Positions 17,383-26,604 of a DNA stretch of 64,000 nt are shown piece by piece. The notes below the pieces were generated by a model that saw only the letters and a list, made by a program, of their open reading frames with translations, made no database searches and was not told the DNA's origin. The DNA lies in contig NZ_QODK01000006.1 of NCBI RefSeq assembly GCF_003324485.1, positions 159,170 to 223,169 on the forward strand, written 5' to 3'. The translations under genes were made by a program, and so were the position numbers. The stretch's first letter is position 1. Every line of letters starts with the position of its first letter. The DNA is from Cohaesibacter intestini. GTDB taxonomy: Bacteria > Pseudomonadota > Alphaproteobacteria > Rhizobiales > Cohaesibacteraceae.

Positions 17383-18561
17383 TCACTCGGAATTGGACAG
17401 AAAACGACGGATATTGCGCGCCGCCTGACGAATGCGCTGTTCGTTCTCAACGAAGGCAAGGCGCACATACTCGTCACCATATTCCCCGAACCCAACGCCC
17501 GGCGCGACGGCCACATGGGCCTTTTCGACCAGCTGCTTGGCAAATTCGAGCGAGCCGATTTCGCGGAATTGTTCTGGCACAGGCACCCACGCAAACATGG
17601 TCGCATTGGGGCTGGGGATCGGCCAACCGGCACGAGTGAAGCTTTCCACCATCACGTCGCGACGGGCGCGATATATATCGCAGGCTTCCTGAATGCAATT
17701 GTCGGCACCATTCAAGGCCGACGCAGCGGCCACCTGAATGGGCGTGAAGGCACCATAATCGAGATAGGATTTCACACGGGTCAGTGCCGTGATCATCCGC
17801 TCATTGCCCACTGCAAAGCCCATGCGCCAACCCGGCATCGAGAAGGTCTTGGACAGGGATGTGAACTCGACCGCGATATCCTTGGCACCATCCACCTGCA
17901 GGATGGAGGGAGGTGGATTGTTGTCAAAATAGATCTCGGCATAGGCGAGATCACTCAGAACCATGATGTCATGTTCCTTGGCCATCCGGATCACTTCCTT
18001 GTAGAAGTGCAGATCGACCGTATAGGCGGTCGGGTTGGACGGGTAATTGACGATCAGAGCGATCGGTTTTGGAATCGAGTGGCGCACGGCGCGGTCGATT
18101 GCCCGGAAGAATTCTTCATTTGGCTCAGCCGGCATGGAGCGGACGACGCCGCCGGACATGATGAAACCAAATGAGTGAATCGGATAGGTCGGGTTTGGAA
18201 CCAGAACCACATCGCCGGGGCTGGTGATGGCCTGTGCCATATTGGCAAAGCCCTCTTTCGAGCCGAGGGTCGCGACGATTTCCGTATCCGGGTTCAGCTT
18301 GACGCCAAAGCGACGCTGATAATAGGCAGCCTGTGCCTTGCGCAGCCCCGGAATGCCTTTCGAAGTCGAGTAACGATGAGTGCGCGGATCGAGCACGGTT
18401 TCCGTCAGTTTTTCGACAATATGCTTCGGGGTTGGCAGATCAGGATTGCCCATACCGAGATCGATGATGTCCGCGCCCGCCGCTCGCGCCTTCGCCTTAA
18501 TCCGGTTCACCGGTTCAAAGACATAAGGAGGGAGGCGGCGAATCTTATGGAACTCATCCAT
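17383..18561 (-). CDS. alaC: Class I/II PLP-dependent aminotransferase, AlaC-type
   Basis: 392 residues. Aminotransferase fold type I with DLGMGNPDLPTP near residue 40, the NYPSNPTA substrate/PLP loop near 190, and the PLP lysine in TSLSKTFSMPGWRMGF near 240. The order of motifs and the N-terminal FHKIRRLPPYVF match the AlaC (glutamate-pyruvate transaminase) group, so it probably makes alanine from pyruvate with glutamate; related enzymes also accept aspartate or LL-diaminopimelate, so the exact substrate is inferred. An AGGAG ribosome site precedes the start. In Hyphomicrobiales this gene is typically next to hom-glpX-recJ, as here. Confidence 0.88.
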   Translation of the reverse strand: MDEFHKIRRLPPYVFEPVNRIKAKARAAGADIIDLGMGNPDLPTPKHIVEKLTETVLDPRTHRYSTSKGIPGLRKAQAAYYQRRFGVKLNPDTEIVATLGSKEGFANMAQAITSPGDVVLVPNPTYPIHSFGFIMSGGVVRSMPAEPNEEFFRAIDRAVRHSIPKPIALIVNYPSNPTAYTVDLHFYKEVIRMAKEHDIMVLSDLAYAEIYFDNNPPPSILQVDGAKDIAVEFTSLSKTFSMPGWRMGFAVGNERMITALTRVKSYLDYGAFTPIQVAAASALNGADNCIQEACDIYRARRDVMVESFTRAGWPIPSPNATMFAWVPVPEQFREIGSLEFAKQLVEKAHVAVAPGVGFGEYGDEYVRLAFVENEQRIRQAARNIRRFLSNSE

Positions 18562-18745
18562 TGCTAGGCTCCTGACAAAATTTGGAGAATTGGGTGGCCG
18601 AGGCCGTGAAAATGCTACCGAAAATGGCCAACTTCATGGCGCATTGTCACTTTAATTTTGTCTTTTTGCACATGCAATTTGCAATTGGTCGTGAAAATGC
18701 GCGCGCAAAGAGAACGGTGATCGGTGCAAACACCAAGCATTGAGA

Positions 18746-19138
18746 TCAGCGATTGAGGGCTTCGAGCTCATTTTCGAGCTTGCGGCGCTCCTCTTCGGTG
18801 CGCAGATTGTCCTGACTAGTGGAAAGATCCTCGATGGTGGGATAAATTCCGTCGTCCGCGTCAGCCTGATTGAGCACCTGCAACGAATAGCGCAACTGGG
18901 ATGGGGCCTGCTGGTTGACATATTTGTTGAGCCGGTTTTTCTCAACCAACAACTTTTCATCCTTGGCGACAGGTTTGGGCTCGATGACAGGCAGCGCCTT
19001 GGCTTCGACAGCAGGATCTGCCAGATCCGGGTTGGTTGCCAAACACCCAGACAGCAGCAGCAGGGCACAGCACGCGGCAATCATCTTGCCGGTGGAATGC
19101 GCATGCCGTGTCATCAGGTTGTTTGCTTTCATCAACAT
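18746..19138 (-). CDS. Small predicted lipoprotein, unknown function
   Basis: 130 residues from the ATG at 19138 (AAGG ribosome site; 19174 and 19132 are other starts). A basic N-terminus and short hydrophobic stretch end in the lipobox LLSGC, so the protein is probably lipidated and anchored in the envelope. The mature part is hydrophilic: an acidic/proline segment, then helices rich in Asn, Gln and Arg, ending in a Glu-rich coiled-coil-like tail (RTEEERRKLENELEALNR). No family was recognised. It stands alone, divergent from phaC. Confidence 0.6.
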   Translation of the reverse strand: MLMKANNLMTRHAHSTGKMIAACCALLLLSGCLATNPDLADPAVEAKALPVIEPKPVAKDEKLLVEKNRLNKYVNQQAPSQLRYSLQVLNQADADDGIYPTIEDLSTSQDNLRTEEERRKLENELEALNR

Positions 19139-19488
19139 TATGGTCGCCTTGTCGGATCGCCTCTTGGCGTGCATGTGGGGTCTATGTTTTTCAAATCAAT
19201 ATGTCCAGACAAAGCCATAGAAGCCGAAAGGCACTTTTTATCACAAGAAGAGTGTCTAATATTCTGATGAAAGTTCGATTAATTTGAATTAGTCTAACTA
19301 TCGAGGGTTTGCCTTGTTGTTGCCCCTTGTCACAATGGGGTGAAATGCGCCTATTATGACAATCGATCTTGGGTTGCACGGGAATGTCAGGCGGTTGTCT
19401 ACATTGCCCTTCGCGCAATGCCATCACGCGCTTCTCGGTCGAGAGGCGTGGATTGCAGGGAAAGCAACAAGCGAGAAGCGGGGTTTAT
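19139..19488. other. Divergent intergenic region between the lipoprotein gene and phaC
   Basis: 350 bases, AT-rich around 19190-19340, with no credible gene. It should contain the promoters of both flanking genes. The open frame of phaC extends into it (to 19369) but without a good start signal. Confidence 0.5.
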
Positions 19489-21369
19489 ATGTCGGGTGAA
19501 GACAACAAAGACGGTGGGAAATCCACTGAAGGCCAGAACAAGGATGCGCCCGACGGGGACGACAACCAAATGCCGCAAGCCAGCCACTTCATGCAATATA
19601 TGGTCCATGACCCCGAGAAATTCGCCACCAACTTCGCCCGGATCGTCGAGGAAGCAGGCAAAGCTGCCTCTGCTTATCTGAAACCGCGGGAAAATGGCAA
19701 AGATGACCATACGGTCGAAGCGGTCAATCAGATGGTGCGCACATTCGGCAAGGTTGGTGAATATTGGACCTCAGATCCGCAGCGCGCCATGGAAGCGCAG
19801 ACGCGACTGTGGGGACGGTATATGGATTTGTGGGGCCAGTCGGTTCGCAAAATGATGGGAAGCGAAGAAGCCGACATCGAACCACCTGCCAAAGGCGATC
19901 GTCGGTTCAACGACCCTGAATGGGACCAGAACCAGTTTTTTGACTTCATCAAACAGCTTTATCTAATCACATCGCATTGGGCACAGGATATGGTCGAGGA
20001 AGCCGAGGATATTGACGCCCATACCAAGCACAAGGCGCACTTCTATCTCAGTCAGGTGGTCAATGCGCTGTCTCCTTCCAACTATGTCTTCACGAATCCC
20101 GAATTGCTGCGCGAAACCATGCAGAATGACGGTGAAAATCTGATCAAGGGCATGCAAATGCTGGCCGAAGACATCAAGGCTGGCGGTGGCGATCTGATCA
20201 TTCGACAATCGGACAATTCGGTCTTCAAGCTGGGTGAGAATATCGCGGTGACCGAAGGCAAGGTGATTGCCCAGAGCGATGTTTGTCAGGTCATTCAATA
20301 TGCCCCGATGACTAAGGAGGTGCTCAAAACCCCTCTCCTCATCGTGCCGCCCTGGATCAACAAATTCTACATTCTCGATCTCAACGAGAAAAAGAGCTTC
20401 ATCAAGTGGTGCGTGGAACAAGGCCACACGGTTTTTGTCATTTCTTGGGTCAATCCCGATGAAACACTGAGGGAAAAGGATTTCCTTGCCTATATCGAGG
20501 AAGGCATCCTGTTTGCGATGGATGCGGTGCATAAGATCACTGGCGAGCGCAAGGTCAATGCGATTGGCTATTGCGTCGGCGGCACCCTGTTGGCCACCGG
20601 CATGGCCTATATGGCGGCCCGACGGATGGCGCGGCTCAACTCGACAACCTTTTTCACCACGCAGGTCGATTTCACTCATGCGGGCGACTTGAAAGTCTTT
20701 GTCGATGAGGAGCAGTTGGACGATCTCGAAGAGCAGATGAACAAAGCGGGATTTTTAGATGGCAAGTCGATGGCAAGCGCTTTCAACATGCTGCGCTCCA
20801 ACGATCTGATCTGGCCCTATTTCATCAACAATTACATGCGCGGCAAGGAACCCTTCCCGTTTGACCTTCTTTATTGGAACGCCGATTCCACGCGCATGAC
20901 GCCTGCCAATCACGCCTTTTACCTGCGCAAATGCTATCATGAGAATGCATTGGCAAATGGCCAGATGGAAATCGGAGGCAAGGAGCTGGATCTGTCCAAG
21001 ATCAAGGTGCCAATCTATAATCTGGCTACCGCAGAAGACCATATTGCCCCGGCCAAGTCGGTCTTCAAGGGTAGCAAGCTGTTTGGTGGACCGGTTGATT
21101 TCGTCCTGTCGGGCTCCGGTCACATAGCCGGTGTGGTCAATCCACCAGACAAGCAGAAATATCAATTCTGGCGTGGCGGTCCCGTCGAAGGAACGCTTGA
21201 GGAATGGAAGGCAGCTGCAAAAGAAACGGCAGGATCGTGGTGGCCTGACTGGCATCAATGGGTTTTGCAGCATGGGGACAAGACCGTGCCTGCGCGTGCC
21301 ATCGGTGGCGGCAAAGTGGAGCCGATTGAAGATGCTCCGGGCAGCTATGCGTCCAAACGCTATGGCTAG
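19489..21369 (+). CDS. phaC: Class I polyhydroxyalkanoate synthase PhaC
   Basis: 626 residues from the ATG at 19489, the natural start given the hydrophilic N-terminal extension. The PhaC N-terminal domain (about 80-250, with WGRYMDLWGQS) is followed by an alpha/beta-hydrolase catalytic domain. The PHA-synthase version of the lipase box, GYCVGG, carries nucleophile Cys362; the catalytic Asp lies in TAEDHIAP and the His in SGSGHIAGVVNPP, the full triad. The enzyme polymerises 3-hydroxyacyl-CoA (mostly 3-hydroxybutyryl-CoA for class I) on the carbonosome surface. No phaA, phaB, phaE or phasin gene is adjacent, so the pathway is split over the genome. A terminator follows. Confidence 0.95.
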   Translation: MSGEDNKDGGKSTEGQNKDAPDGDDNQMPQASHFMQYMVHDPEKFATNFARIVEEAGKAASAYLKPRENGKDDHTVEAVNQMVRTFGKVGEYWTSDPQRAMEAQTRLWGRYMDLWGQSVRKMMGSEEADIEPPAKGDRRFNDPEWDQNQFFDFIKQLYLITSHWAQDMVEEAEDIDAHTKHKAHFYLSQVVNALSPSNYVFTNPELLRETMQNDGENLIKGMQMLAEDIKAGGGDLIIRQSDNSVFKLGENIAVTEGKVIAQSDVCQVIQYAPMTKEVLKTPLLIVPPWINKFYILDLNEKKSFIKWCVEQGHTVFVISWVNPDETLREKDFLAYIEEGILFAMDAVHKITGERKVNAIGYCVGGTLLATGMAYMAARRMARLNSTTFFTTQVDFTHAGDLKVFVDEEQLDDLEEQMNKAGFLDGKSMASAFNMLRSNDLIWPYFINNYMRGKEPFPFDLLYWNADSTRMTPANHAFYLRKCYHENALANGQMEIGGKELDLSKIKVPIYNLATAEDHIAPAKSVFKGSKLFGGPVDFVLSGSGHIAGVVNPPDKQKYQFWRGGPVEGTLEEWKAAAKETAGSWWPDWHQWVLQHGDKTVPARAIGGGKVEPIEDAPGSYASKRYG

Positions 21370-21421
21370 CAAAAGCACAAGACCATCCAGTCGCTTCTTG
21401 TTACACAGCGCAAACAACGAG

Positions 21422-21452
21422 CCCCCTTGTCTCTAGACACGGGGGTTTTCTT
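21422..21452 (+). terminator. Probable intrinsic terminator after phaC
   Basis: CCCC-t-TGTC / GACA-c-GGGG hairpin with a TCTA loop, followed by TTTTCTTTT. Confidence 0.7.
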
Positions 21453-21628
21453 TTGCCGCCCTATACTTGTCTGGATTGCCTCATCCGACAGGTCTGTCAT
21501 CAAACCGTTGCGCGTTTGTCAAAGGACTTTCACATCCGCGTCATGGCGGCTTCATCGTTCGGTCCTTAGATGCCGTCTTTATCGGCGCCCTGCGCTGCCC
21601 CCCGGATTCCATACTCGAGAGCAATCAT

Positions 21629-22600
21629 ATGCGGAAAATTGTTGTCACTTCTCTTCTCGCCGTCTGTCTGGCGACCCCAGCCCTGTCCGGCGACCTGGTT
21701 CTTTATACCAGTCAGCCAAATCAGGATGCCCAGCAGACCGTTGACGCCTTCATGGCCGCCAACCCTGATATCAAGGTCACCTGGGTGCGCGATGGCACCA
21801 CCAAGGTCATGGCCAAATTGCAGGCCGAAATCGCGGCTGGCGATGTACGCCCGGACGTCTTGCTGATTGCCGACACGGTGACGTTGGAAAGCCTGAAGCA
21901 GGAAGGTCATCTGCAGGCCCACAAATCCGGCTTTGCCGCAGCCTATGATCCCGCGCTTTATGATGCGGAAGGCTTTTACTATTCAACCAAGCTGATCACC
22001 AGCGGTATCGTCTATAATACCGGTGTCAAGGGTCAGCCCCAAAGCTGGCAGGATCTGGCCAAAGGCGACATGAAAGGCATGATTGCCATGCCAAGCCCAC
22101 TTTATTCGGGCGCGGCGCTGATCCATCTGGCAACCCTGACAGGCAATGACCAGTTGGGATGGGACTATTATGAAGCATTGGCAAAGAATGATGCACGTGC
22201 CAAGGGTGGCAATGGTGGCACATTCAAGGCCGTCGCGTCTGGCGAAAAGCCATATGGCGTGGTTGTCGATTTCCTCGCCATCCGCAATAAGGCCAAAGGC
22301 TCCCCGGTTGAGTTTGTTTTCCCAAAAGAAGGTGTTTCCTACGTCACGGAGCCGGTCGCCATTCTGAAAACCGCCAAGAATGTTGAAGCCGCGCAGAAGT
22401 TTGTCGACTTCCTGCTGTCTGATGCAGGCCAGCAGCTGGTTCTGGATCAGGGATATATTCCAGCCAAGTCTGACATGGCTGTGCCTGCCGGCTTCCCTGC
22501 TCGTGATCAGATCAAGCTGATGGCATTTGATCCTGCCGCTGCCCTGAAGAATGCCGATGACAACAAGAAACACTTTGCCGAGTTGTTCGGAGTGAAATAA
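21629..22600 (+). CDS. ABC transporter substrate-binding protein, ferric iron/phosphonate (AfuA/FbpA) type
   Basis: 323 residues from the ATG at 21629, which gives a signal peptide (MRKIVVTSLLAVCLATPALSG). The mature protein begins DLVLYTSQPN as in cluster-D binding proteins (SBP_bac family 1/6, AfuA/FbpA and aminoethylphosphonate-type) and keeps two-lobe features (GVVVDFLAIRNKAKGSPVEF; YVTEPVAILK; AAQKFVDFLLS). It captures the ligand in the periplasm and hands it to the fused permease encoded next, whose start overlaps its stop by one base. Ferric iron is the usual annotation, but 2-aminoethylphosphonate or related ligands are possible; the sequence alone does not decide. Confidence 0.85.
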   Translation: MRKIVVTSLLAVCLATPALSGDLVLYTSQPNQDAQQTVDAFMAANPDIKVTWVRDGTTKVMAKLQAEIAAGDVRPDVLLIADTVTLESLKQEGHLQAHKSGFAAAYDPALYDAEGFYYSTKLITSGIVYNTGVKGQPQSWQDLAKGDMKGMIAMPSPLYSGAALIHLATLTGNDQLGWDYYEALAKNDARAKGGNGGTFKAVASGEKPYGVVVDFLAIRNKAKGSPVEFVFPKEGVSYVTEPVAILKTAKNVEAAQKFVDFLLSDAGQQLVLDQGYIPAKSDMAVPAGFPARDQIKLMAFDPAAALKNADDNKKHFAELFGVK

Positions 22601-24333
22601 TGCCCCCACGCCCTATTGGGTATGGAGGTGTATTTCACACATTTACTGGCCGGTCTTCTGACCGGTCAGGCCTTTTTCTACCCATTCTTGCCCCGATCAT
22701 CACCCTGTTATGTCTGGTTCCGATCCTGCGTCTGATGCTTGAAGGCGTCTTGATCGATGGTAGTTTTTCATCGGATCATTTGCTTACGGTCTTTCAGGCA
22801 TCCCAGACCTGGTACGCGACGTGGCACTCGGTATCCATTTCGGCTCTGGGAACGCTGATCGCGCTGTTGCTTGGTGGGCTGTTTGCCTTTCTTGTGGCGT
22901 TGACCAACATCAGGGGCAAGACCGCTCTCGTCTTTTGCTTCATGTTGCCGATGATGATCCCGCCGCAGATCACCGCCCTGTCATGGCTGCAATTGTTTGG
23001 CCCAACGAGTGCTCTTCTAAAGATGCTGAACCTTGCCCCACCGCTGGGCTCGCCTCAGCCGCTCTATTCCTTTCAGGGTATCGCGCTGTTGTTGGGCATC
23101 CAGCATGGGTCGATCATTTTCCTGATCTTGCGGGCGGCGCTCCGCCAACTGCCGCGTGAACAGGTCGAAGCAGCACGGCTGGCTGGCGCTTCGAGCTGGC
23201 AGGTCTGGCGCGATATTGTGCTGCCAATTACCAGCCCTGCGTTGATTGCCGGTATCGCCATGACCTTTGTCACCGCAATAGGCAATTTCGGCATTCCGGC
23301 GATGTTGGGCATTCCGGCCAATATCCAAATGTTGCCGACCCTGATTTACTCGAAACTATCCTCTTTTGGCCCGTCGATCCTGTCGGAAGTGGCCATATTG
23401 GCGATCCTGATCGGGCTGATTGCCACGATTGGCGTGATGCTGCATCACTGGCTGGTTCGGGGCAAATCCTTTCGGCTGCATGGGGTGGTAGGGCGGCCTT
23501 TGGCCTTATCGCTGGGGCGCTATCGTCTGGCGGTCGAGCTGGGACTTTGGGCTTTGCTCGGCATTATCTTTGTCATTCCGATGCTGGCGTTGATTTCGGC
23601 CTCTCTGGTGCCTGCTTTTGGCCTGACGCTATCAGCAGAAACGGCCAGCCTTGAAGCCTATCGCGAAGTGCTGTTCCGCCAAGGGGCAACGATTCGGGCC
23701 TTTGGCAACAGCTTTGCCCTTTCGCTTGGCGCGGCCCTGATGCTGTTTGCTCTCACCGTGCCGCTTGCCTATGGCATGAACCGGGAGAAGAACCGGCTGG
23801 CCTATCTGCTGAATATTTTGGTCGAGGTGCCCTATGCCCTGCCGGGGATCGTGTTGGCCATTGCCTGCATCCTGACTTTCCAACGCATTCCGCTGATTGA
23901 CGTTAGTCTCTATGGCACGCTGGCAATCATCTTTGTTGCCTATCTGGCGCGGTTCTTTGTCATATCACTGAGACCTGTCCTCAGCTCTTTCCAGCAGATG
24001 GACCCCAATCTGGAAGAAGCGGCACAGGCCTGTGGTGCTTCGCGTGGGCGACGGATCATCGACATCCTGCTGCCTGCAGTGGCTCCATCCGCCGCGGCGG
24101 GCGGTTTGCTGGTCTTTCTCACGGCCTTTAATGAGTTGACCGTGTCCGCCCTTTTGTGGTCCTCGGGCAACGAGACGCTTGGGGTGATCATTTTCAATCT
24201 GGATGACAGTGGCGACAGCGTGCTCGCCTCTGCTGTTGCCGTGCTGGTGGTCGCCGTCATTCTGGTGCTGATGGCGCTGGTCGAACTGCTCGGCAATCAA
24301 TTGCCCAAAGGAGTGGTTCCATGGCGAAGCTGA
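22600..24333 (+). CDS. ABC transporter permease with two fused transmembrane domains (FbpB type)
   Basis: 577 residues, about 12 membrane helices in two halves. Each half has one EAA motif for docking to the ATPase: EAARLAGASSWQVWRDIVLP (about 190) and EEAAQACGASRGRRIIDILLP (about 475). The fusion is standard for FbpB/AfuB permeases. The first 25 residues before the first helix are unusually polar. It overlaps the binding-protein stop by one base and the ATPase start by 13 bases, indicating tight translational coupling in a three-gene operon. Confidence 0.9.
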   Translation: MPPRPIGYGGVFHTFTGRSSDRSGLFLPILAPIITLLCLVPILRLMLEGVLIDGSFSSDHLLTVFQASQTWYATWHSVSISALGTLIALLLGGLFAFLVALTNIRGKTALVFCFMLPMMIPPQITALSWLQLFGPTSALLKMLNLAPPLGSPQPLYSFQGIALLLGIQHGSIIFLILRAALRQLPREQVEAARLAGASSWQVWRDIVLPITSPALIAGIAMTFVTAIGNFGIPAMLGIPANIQMLPTLIYSKLSSFGPSILSEVAILAILIGLIATIGVMLHHWLVRGKSFRLHGVVGRPLALSLGRYRLAVELGLWALLGIIFVIPMLALISASLVPAFGLTLSAETASLEAYREVLFRQGATIRAFGNSFALSLGAALMLFALTVPLAYGMNREKNRLAYLLNILVEVPYALPGIVLAIACILTFQRIPLIDVSLYGTLAIIFVAYLARFFVISLRPVLSSFQQMDPNLEEAAQACGASRGRRIIDILLPAVAPSAAAGGLLVFLTAFNELTVSALLWSSGNETLGVIIFNLDDSGDSVLASAVAVLVVAVILVLMALVELLGNQLPKGVVPWRS

Positions 24334-25388
24334 GTTTTGATCGTGTCAGCAAACGCTTTGGCGATGTTGATGTCCTCAAAGCAGTGTCTCTCGACATCGA
24401 AGATGGGGAGTTGATAGCCCTGCTCGGCCCGTCCGGTTGCGGCAAGACCACCATGCTGCGGCTGGCGGCCGGATTTGAGCATCCCAATGCCGGAATCATA
24501 GCAAAGGACAATGCAATCCTTTCCAATGAAAGCATTCATCTGGCGCCCGAAGAGCGCAATATGGGCATTGTCTTTCAGTCTTATGCGCTCTGGCCCCATA
24601 TGTCGGTGGCCGACAATATCGCCTACCCTTTGAAGATACGCCGGGTATCTCAGCGTGAGTTGGACGAGACCCTGTCGATGGCCTTGGATGTGGTGTCCCT
24701 GACTAACTTTGCGGACGCCTCACCCTCCACCCTGTCTGGCGGTCAACGCCAAAGGGTGGCGCTGGCCCGTTGTCTGGTGATGAATCCTGATGCGGTGCTG
24801 CTTGATGAACCTCTGGCCAATCTGGATGCCCATCTTCGCGAAGTGATGCAACAGACCTTCATGGACTTTCACGCCCGCACCCAAACCACAATGGTCTATG
24901 TCACCCATGATCAAGCAGAAGCGATGGCGATGGCGGACCGGATCGCCGTGATGTTTGATGGCGAAATAGCACAGGTGGCCAGACCACAGGATCTTTACCA
25001 GCAGCCAGCCAACGAACGGGTCGCCCGTTTCATCGGTCAAAGTGCCATCCTGACTGGTCATCTGGAGGGCTGCGGAGGTGGTGCCACACGAGACGTGGTG
25101 GTCAATGGACAGGTCTTCAAGGTGCGCCAAAGCGAAAGCGTGAATGGGCTCGCAGATGCCAGTGCTGTGCGTGTCTGCGTCAGACCCGAGCATGTACAGC
25201 TGCATCAGGAGTGCGGGTTGGCTGCGCGCGTGAGTGGTTGTTCCTATCTGGGCGAACGCTATCGCCTGCATTTGCAGATGCCGGACGAGACATCTGTCGC
25301 AGCCTATGCCAACCAACCGGCAAAAATTGGAGAAATGCTTCGCTTCACCTTCACCGATGGCTGGGCCTTTGGTCAGGCCGTGGCTTAG
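24321..25388 (+). CDS. ABC transporter ATP-binding protein (FbpC/PotA type)
   Basis: 355 residues. Walker A GPSGCGKTT near 38, Q-loop FQSYALWPHMS near 85, ABC signature LSGGQRQRVALAR near 137, Walker B AVLLDEPLANLD near 157, H-loop YVTHD near 192, and a C-terminal TOBE domain from about 285 (VCVRPEHVQL). It powers the fused permease encoded upstream, with which it overlaps by 13 bases after an AAAGGAG ribosome site. Together the three genes form a complete importer; no outer-membrane receptor or Fur box was recognised near it. Confidence 0.93.
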   Translation: MAKLSFDRVSKRFGDVDVLKAVSLDIEDGELIALLGPSGCGKTTMLRLAAGFEHPNAGIIAKDNAILSNESIHLAPEERNMGIVFQSYALWPHMSVADNIAYPLKIRRVSQRELDETLSMALDVVSLTNFADASPSTLSGGQRQRVALARCLVMNPDAVLLDEPLANLDAHLREVMQQTFMDFHARTQTTMVYVTHDQAEAMAMADRIAVMFDGEIAQVARPQDLYQQPANERVARFIGQSAILTGHLEGCGGGATRDVVVNGQVFKVRQSESVNGLADASAVRVCVRPEHVQLHQECGLAARVSGCSYLGERYRLHLQMPDETSVAAYANQPAKIGEMLRFTFTDGWAFGQAVA

Positions 25389-25525
25389 TTGCGCGTGCAA
25401 ATCCTCTAACTCAGAATCGCATTTTGAGGAAAATATCATTTCTTCTGTTTTTGTTTGAACCGATCGTTGCCTCACGACGACCCATGAGTGACGCAGCTGT
25501 CAGAGTTCAACAATGGAGTATCCTC

Positions 25526-25987
25526 ATGTCACGCTCAATGCTTACCTCTTCCACCTTTGCCGCAACCATTGCGCTTGTCGGAGGCTTGACGATCGGCACC
25601 AACGCCCAGGCGGCAAATGACTATGTGCTGATGTGCAATCCGGGCCAGCAGATGCAGGCTGTTGCCGGGCAACGCGTGTCAACGCAGGAAGCCTTTGCCA
25701 CTCTCACCTTTCGTCCTGCCTCCACCGGGGCTGCGGCACGCGCACCACGCAGCGGCGAATGTGCCTGGTCTGATCGGGGTTTTCGACCCGGAGAGCCAAA
25801 CAAACTGATGTTTCGGGACAATGGCAAATGGGTTCAGAGCCTGTGCTCCTCTCGGGGCTGCACATTCCGAACCAATAGCCGCGGCATTCAAACGATGATG
25901 AATGCGGTCAAGGGTGGGCGCCCATTCGTTGTGCGGGCTTATAATGACCGGCGAGGCAATATGGTCATCACACGCTTTGGCCCATAA
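25526..25987 (+). CDS. Small secreted cysteine-containing protein, unknown function
   Basis: 153 residues from the ATG at 25526 (GGAG ribosome site 8 bases upstream). A signal peptide ends near NAQAAND. The mature protein of about 125 residues has four cysteines (MCNPG, GECAWSDRGF, SLCSSRGCTF), which could form two disulphides in the periplasm, and a GECAWxDRGFRPGEP motif seen in short uncharacterised secreted proteins of Hyphomicrobiales. No enzymatic motif is visible. It is a single gene between the ABC operon and the gltB leader. Confidence 0.7.
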   Translation: MSRSMLTSSTFAATIALVGGLTIGTNAQAANDYVLMCNPGQQMQAVAGQRVSTQEAFATLTFRPASTGAAARAPRSGECAWSDRGFRPGEPNKLMFRDNGKWVQSLCSSRGCTFRTNSRGIQTMMNAVKGGRPFVVRAYNDRRGNMVITRFGP

Positions 25988-25999
25988 AGGCCACGCATA

Positions 26000-26074
26000 T
26001 TTCATAACCAGACTCTTTGCTCGGCAGCCCTCTTGCCGCCGCAGAAGATACTGAATACAATTGTTTCATAACCA
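26000..26074 (+). repeat. Two copies of an 11-base direct repeat after the small secreted-protein gene
   Basis: TTTCATAACCA occurs at 26000-26010 and again at 26064-26074, 64 bases apart. The role is unknown; this could be chance or a protein-binding site. Confidence 0.4.
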
Positions 26075-26078
26075 AATG

Positions 26079-26107
26079 GGCTACAGTCTCTATGACTGTG
26101 GCCTTTT
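26079..26107 (+). terminator. Intrinsic terminator upstream of the gltB leader
   Basis: Ten-base-pair stem 26079-26088 / 26094-26103 (one G-T pair) with a five-base loop, then TTTT. Confidence 0.65.
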
Positions 26108-26604
26108 GACGCAGAAATTCCCACAAATCCGGGCCTTTTTGCAAGTTTTGGCAAACGGAACAATCGTATTTAATTCACGGCTTAAGAGAAACAATTGCGC
26201 ATTTTGAGCCTTAAAACAGCCTTTTAGTGCAAAATGTCTTCGTTTTTTGCCCTTCGACGCTTGACGGTTCTTTGCTTAACATTTACGCACTTGGGCAGTT
26301 CTGAAATCTATTTTCTCGGCAACCTTTTTATTTACAATGGTTGTCCGGGATTTTTGCGCCCCGAACCGCTAGAGTTCGATACGGATGCCGCAAATGTGAG
26401 CAGATCGCCACAGATACTCTCACAAGGCACAGGGCGCGAGGCACCGGACCGGGTGCCGTTGGCGACAGAGCCGGCGACCAGACGATCGCCGTCACTAAGG
26501 GCATAGCTGCCCGGTTTCGAGAAAAGACAGCGGTCTGTCCCTCTCGGGTTCACAATTAGAGCCCGGAATGCGGATCGCAGACCTAAAAAGTGAGGACTTA
26601 CGGT
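26108..26604 (+). promoter_or_regulatory. Long untranslated leader of gltB with four consecutive hairpins
   Basis: About 500 bases without a gene. Four simple hairpins lie in a row near the gene: 26440-26457 (GGCACC/GGTGCC), 26473-26490 (GGCGA/TCGCC), 26499-26512 (GGGCA/TGCCC) and 26518-26546 (CGAG/CTCG closing GACAG/CTGTC). The first 300 bases are AT-rich and probably hold the promoter. A structured leader suggests control at the RNA level, but no known riboswitch was recognised. Confidence 0.45.
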
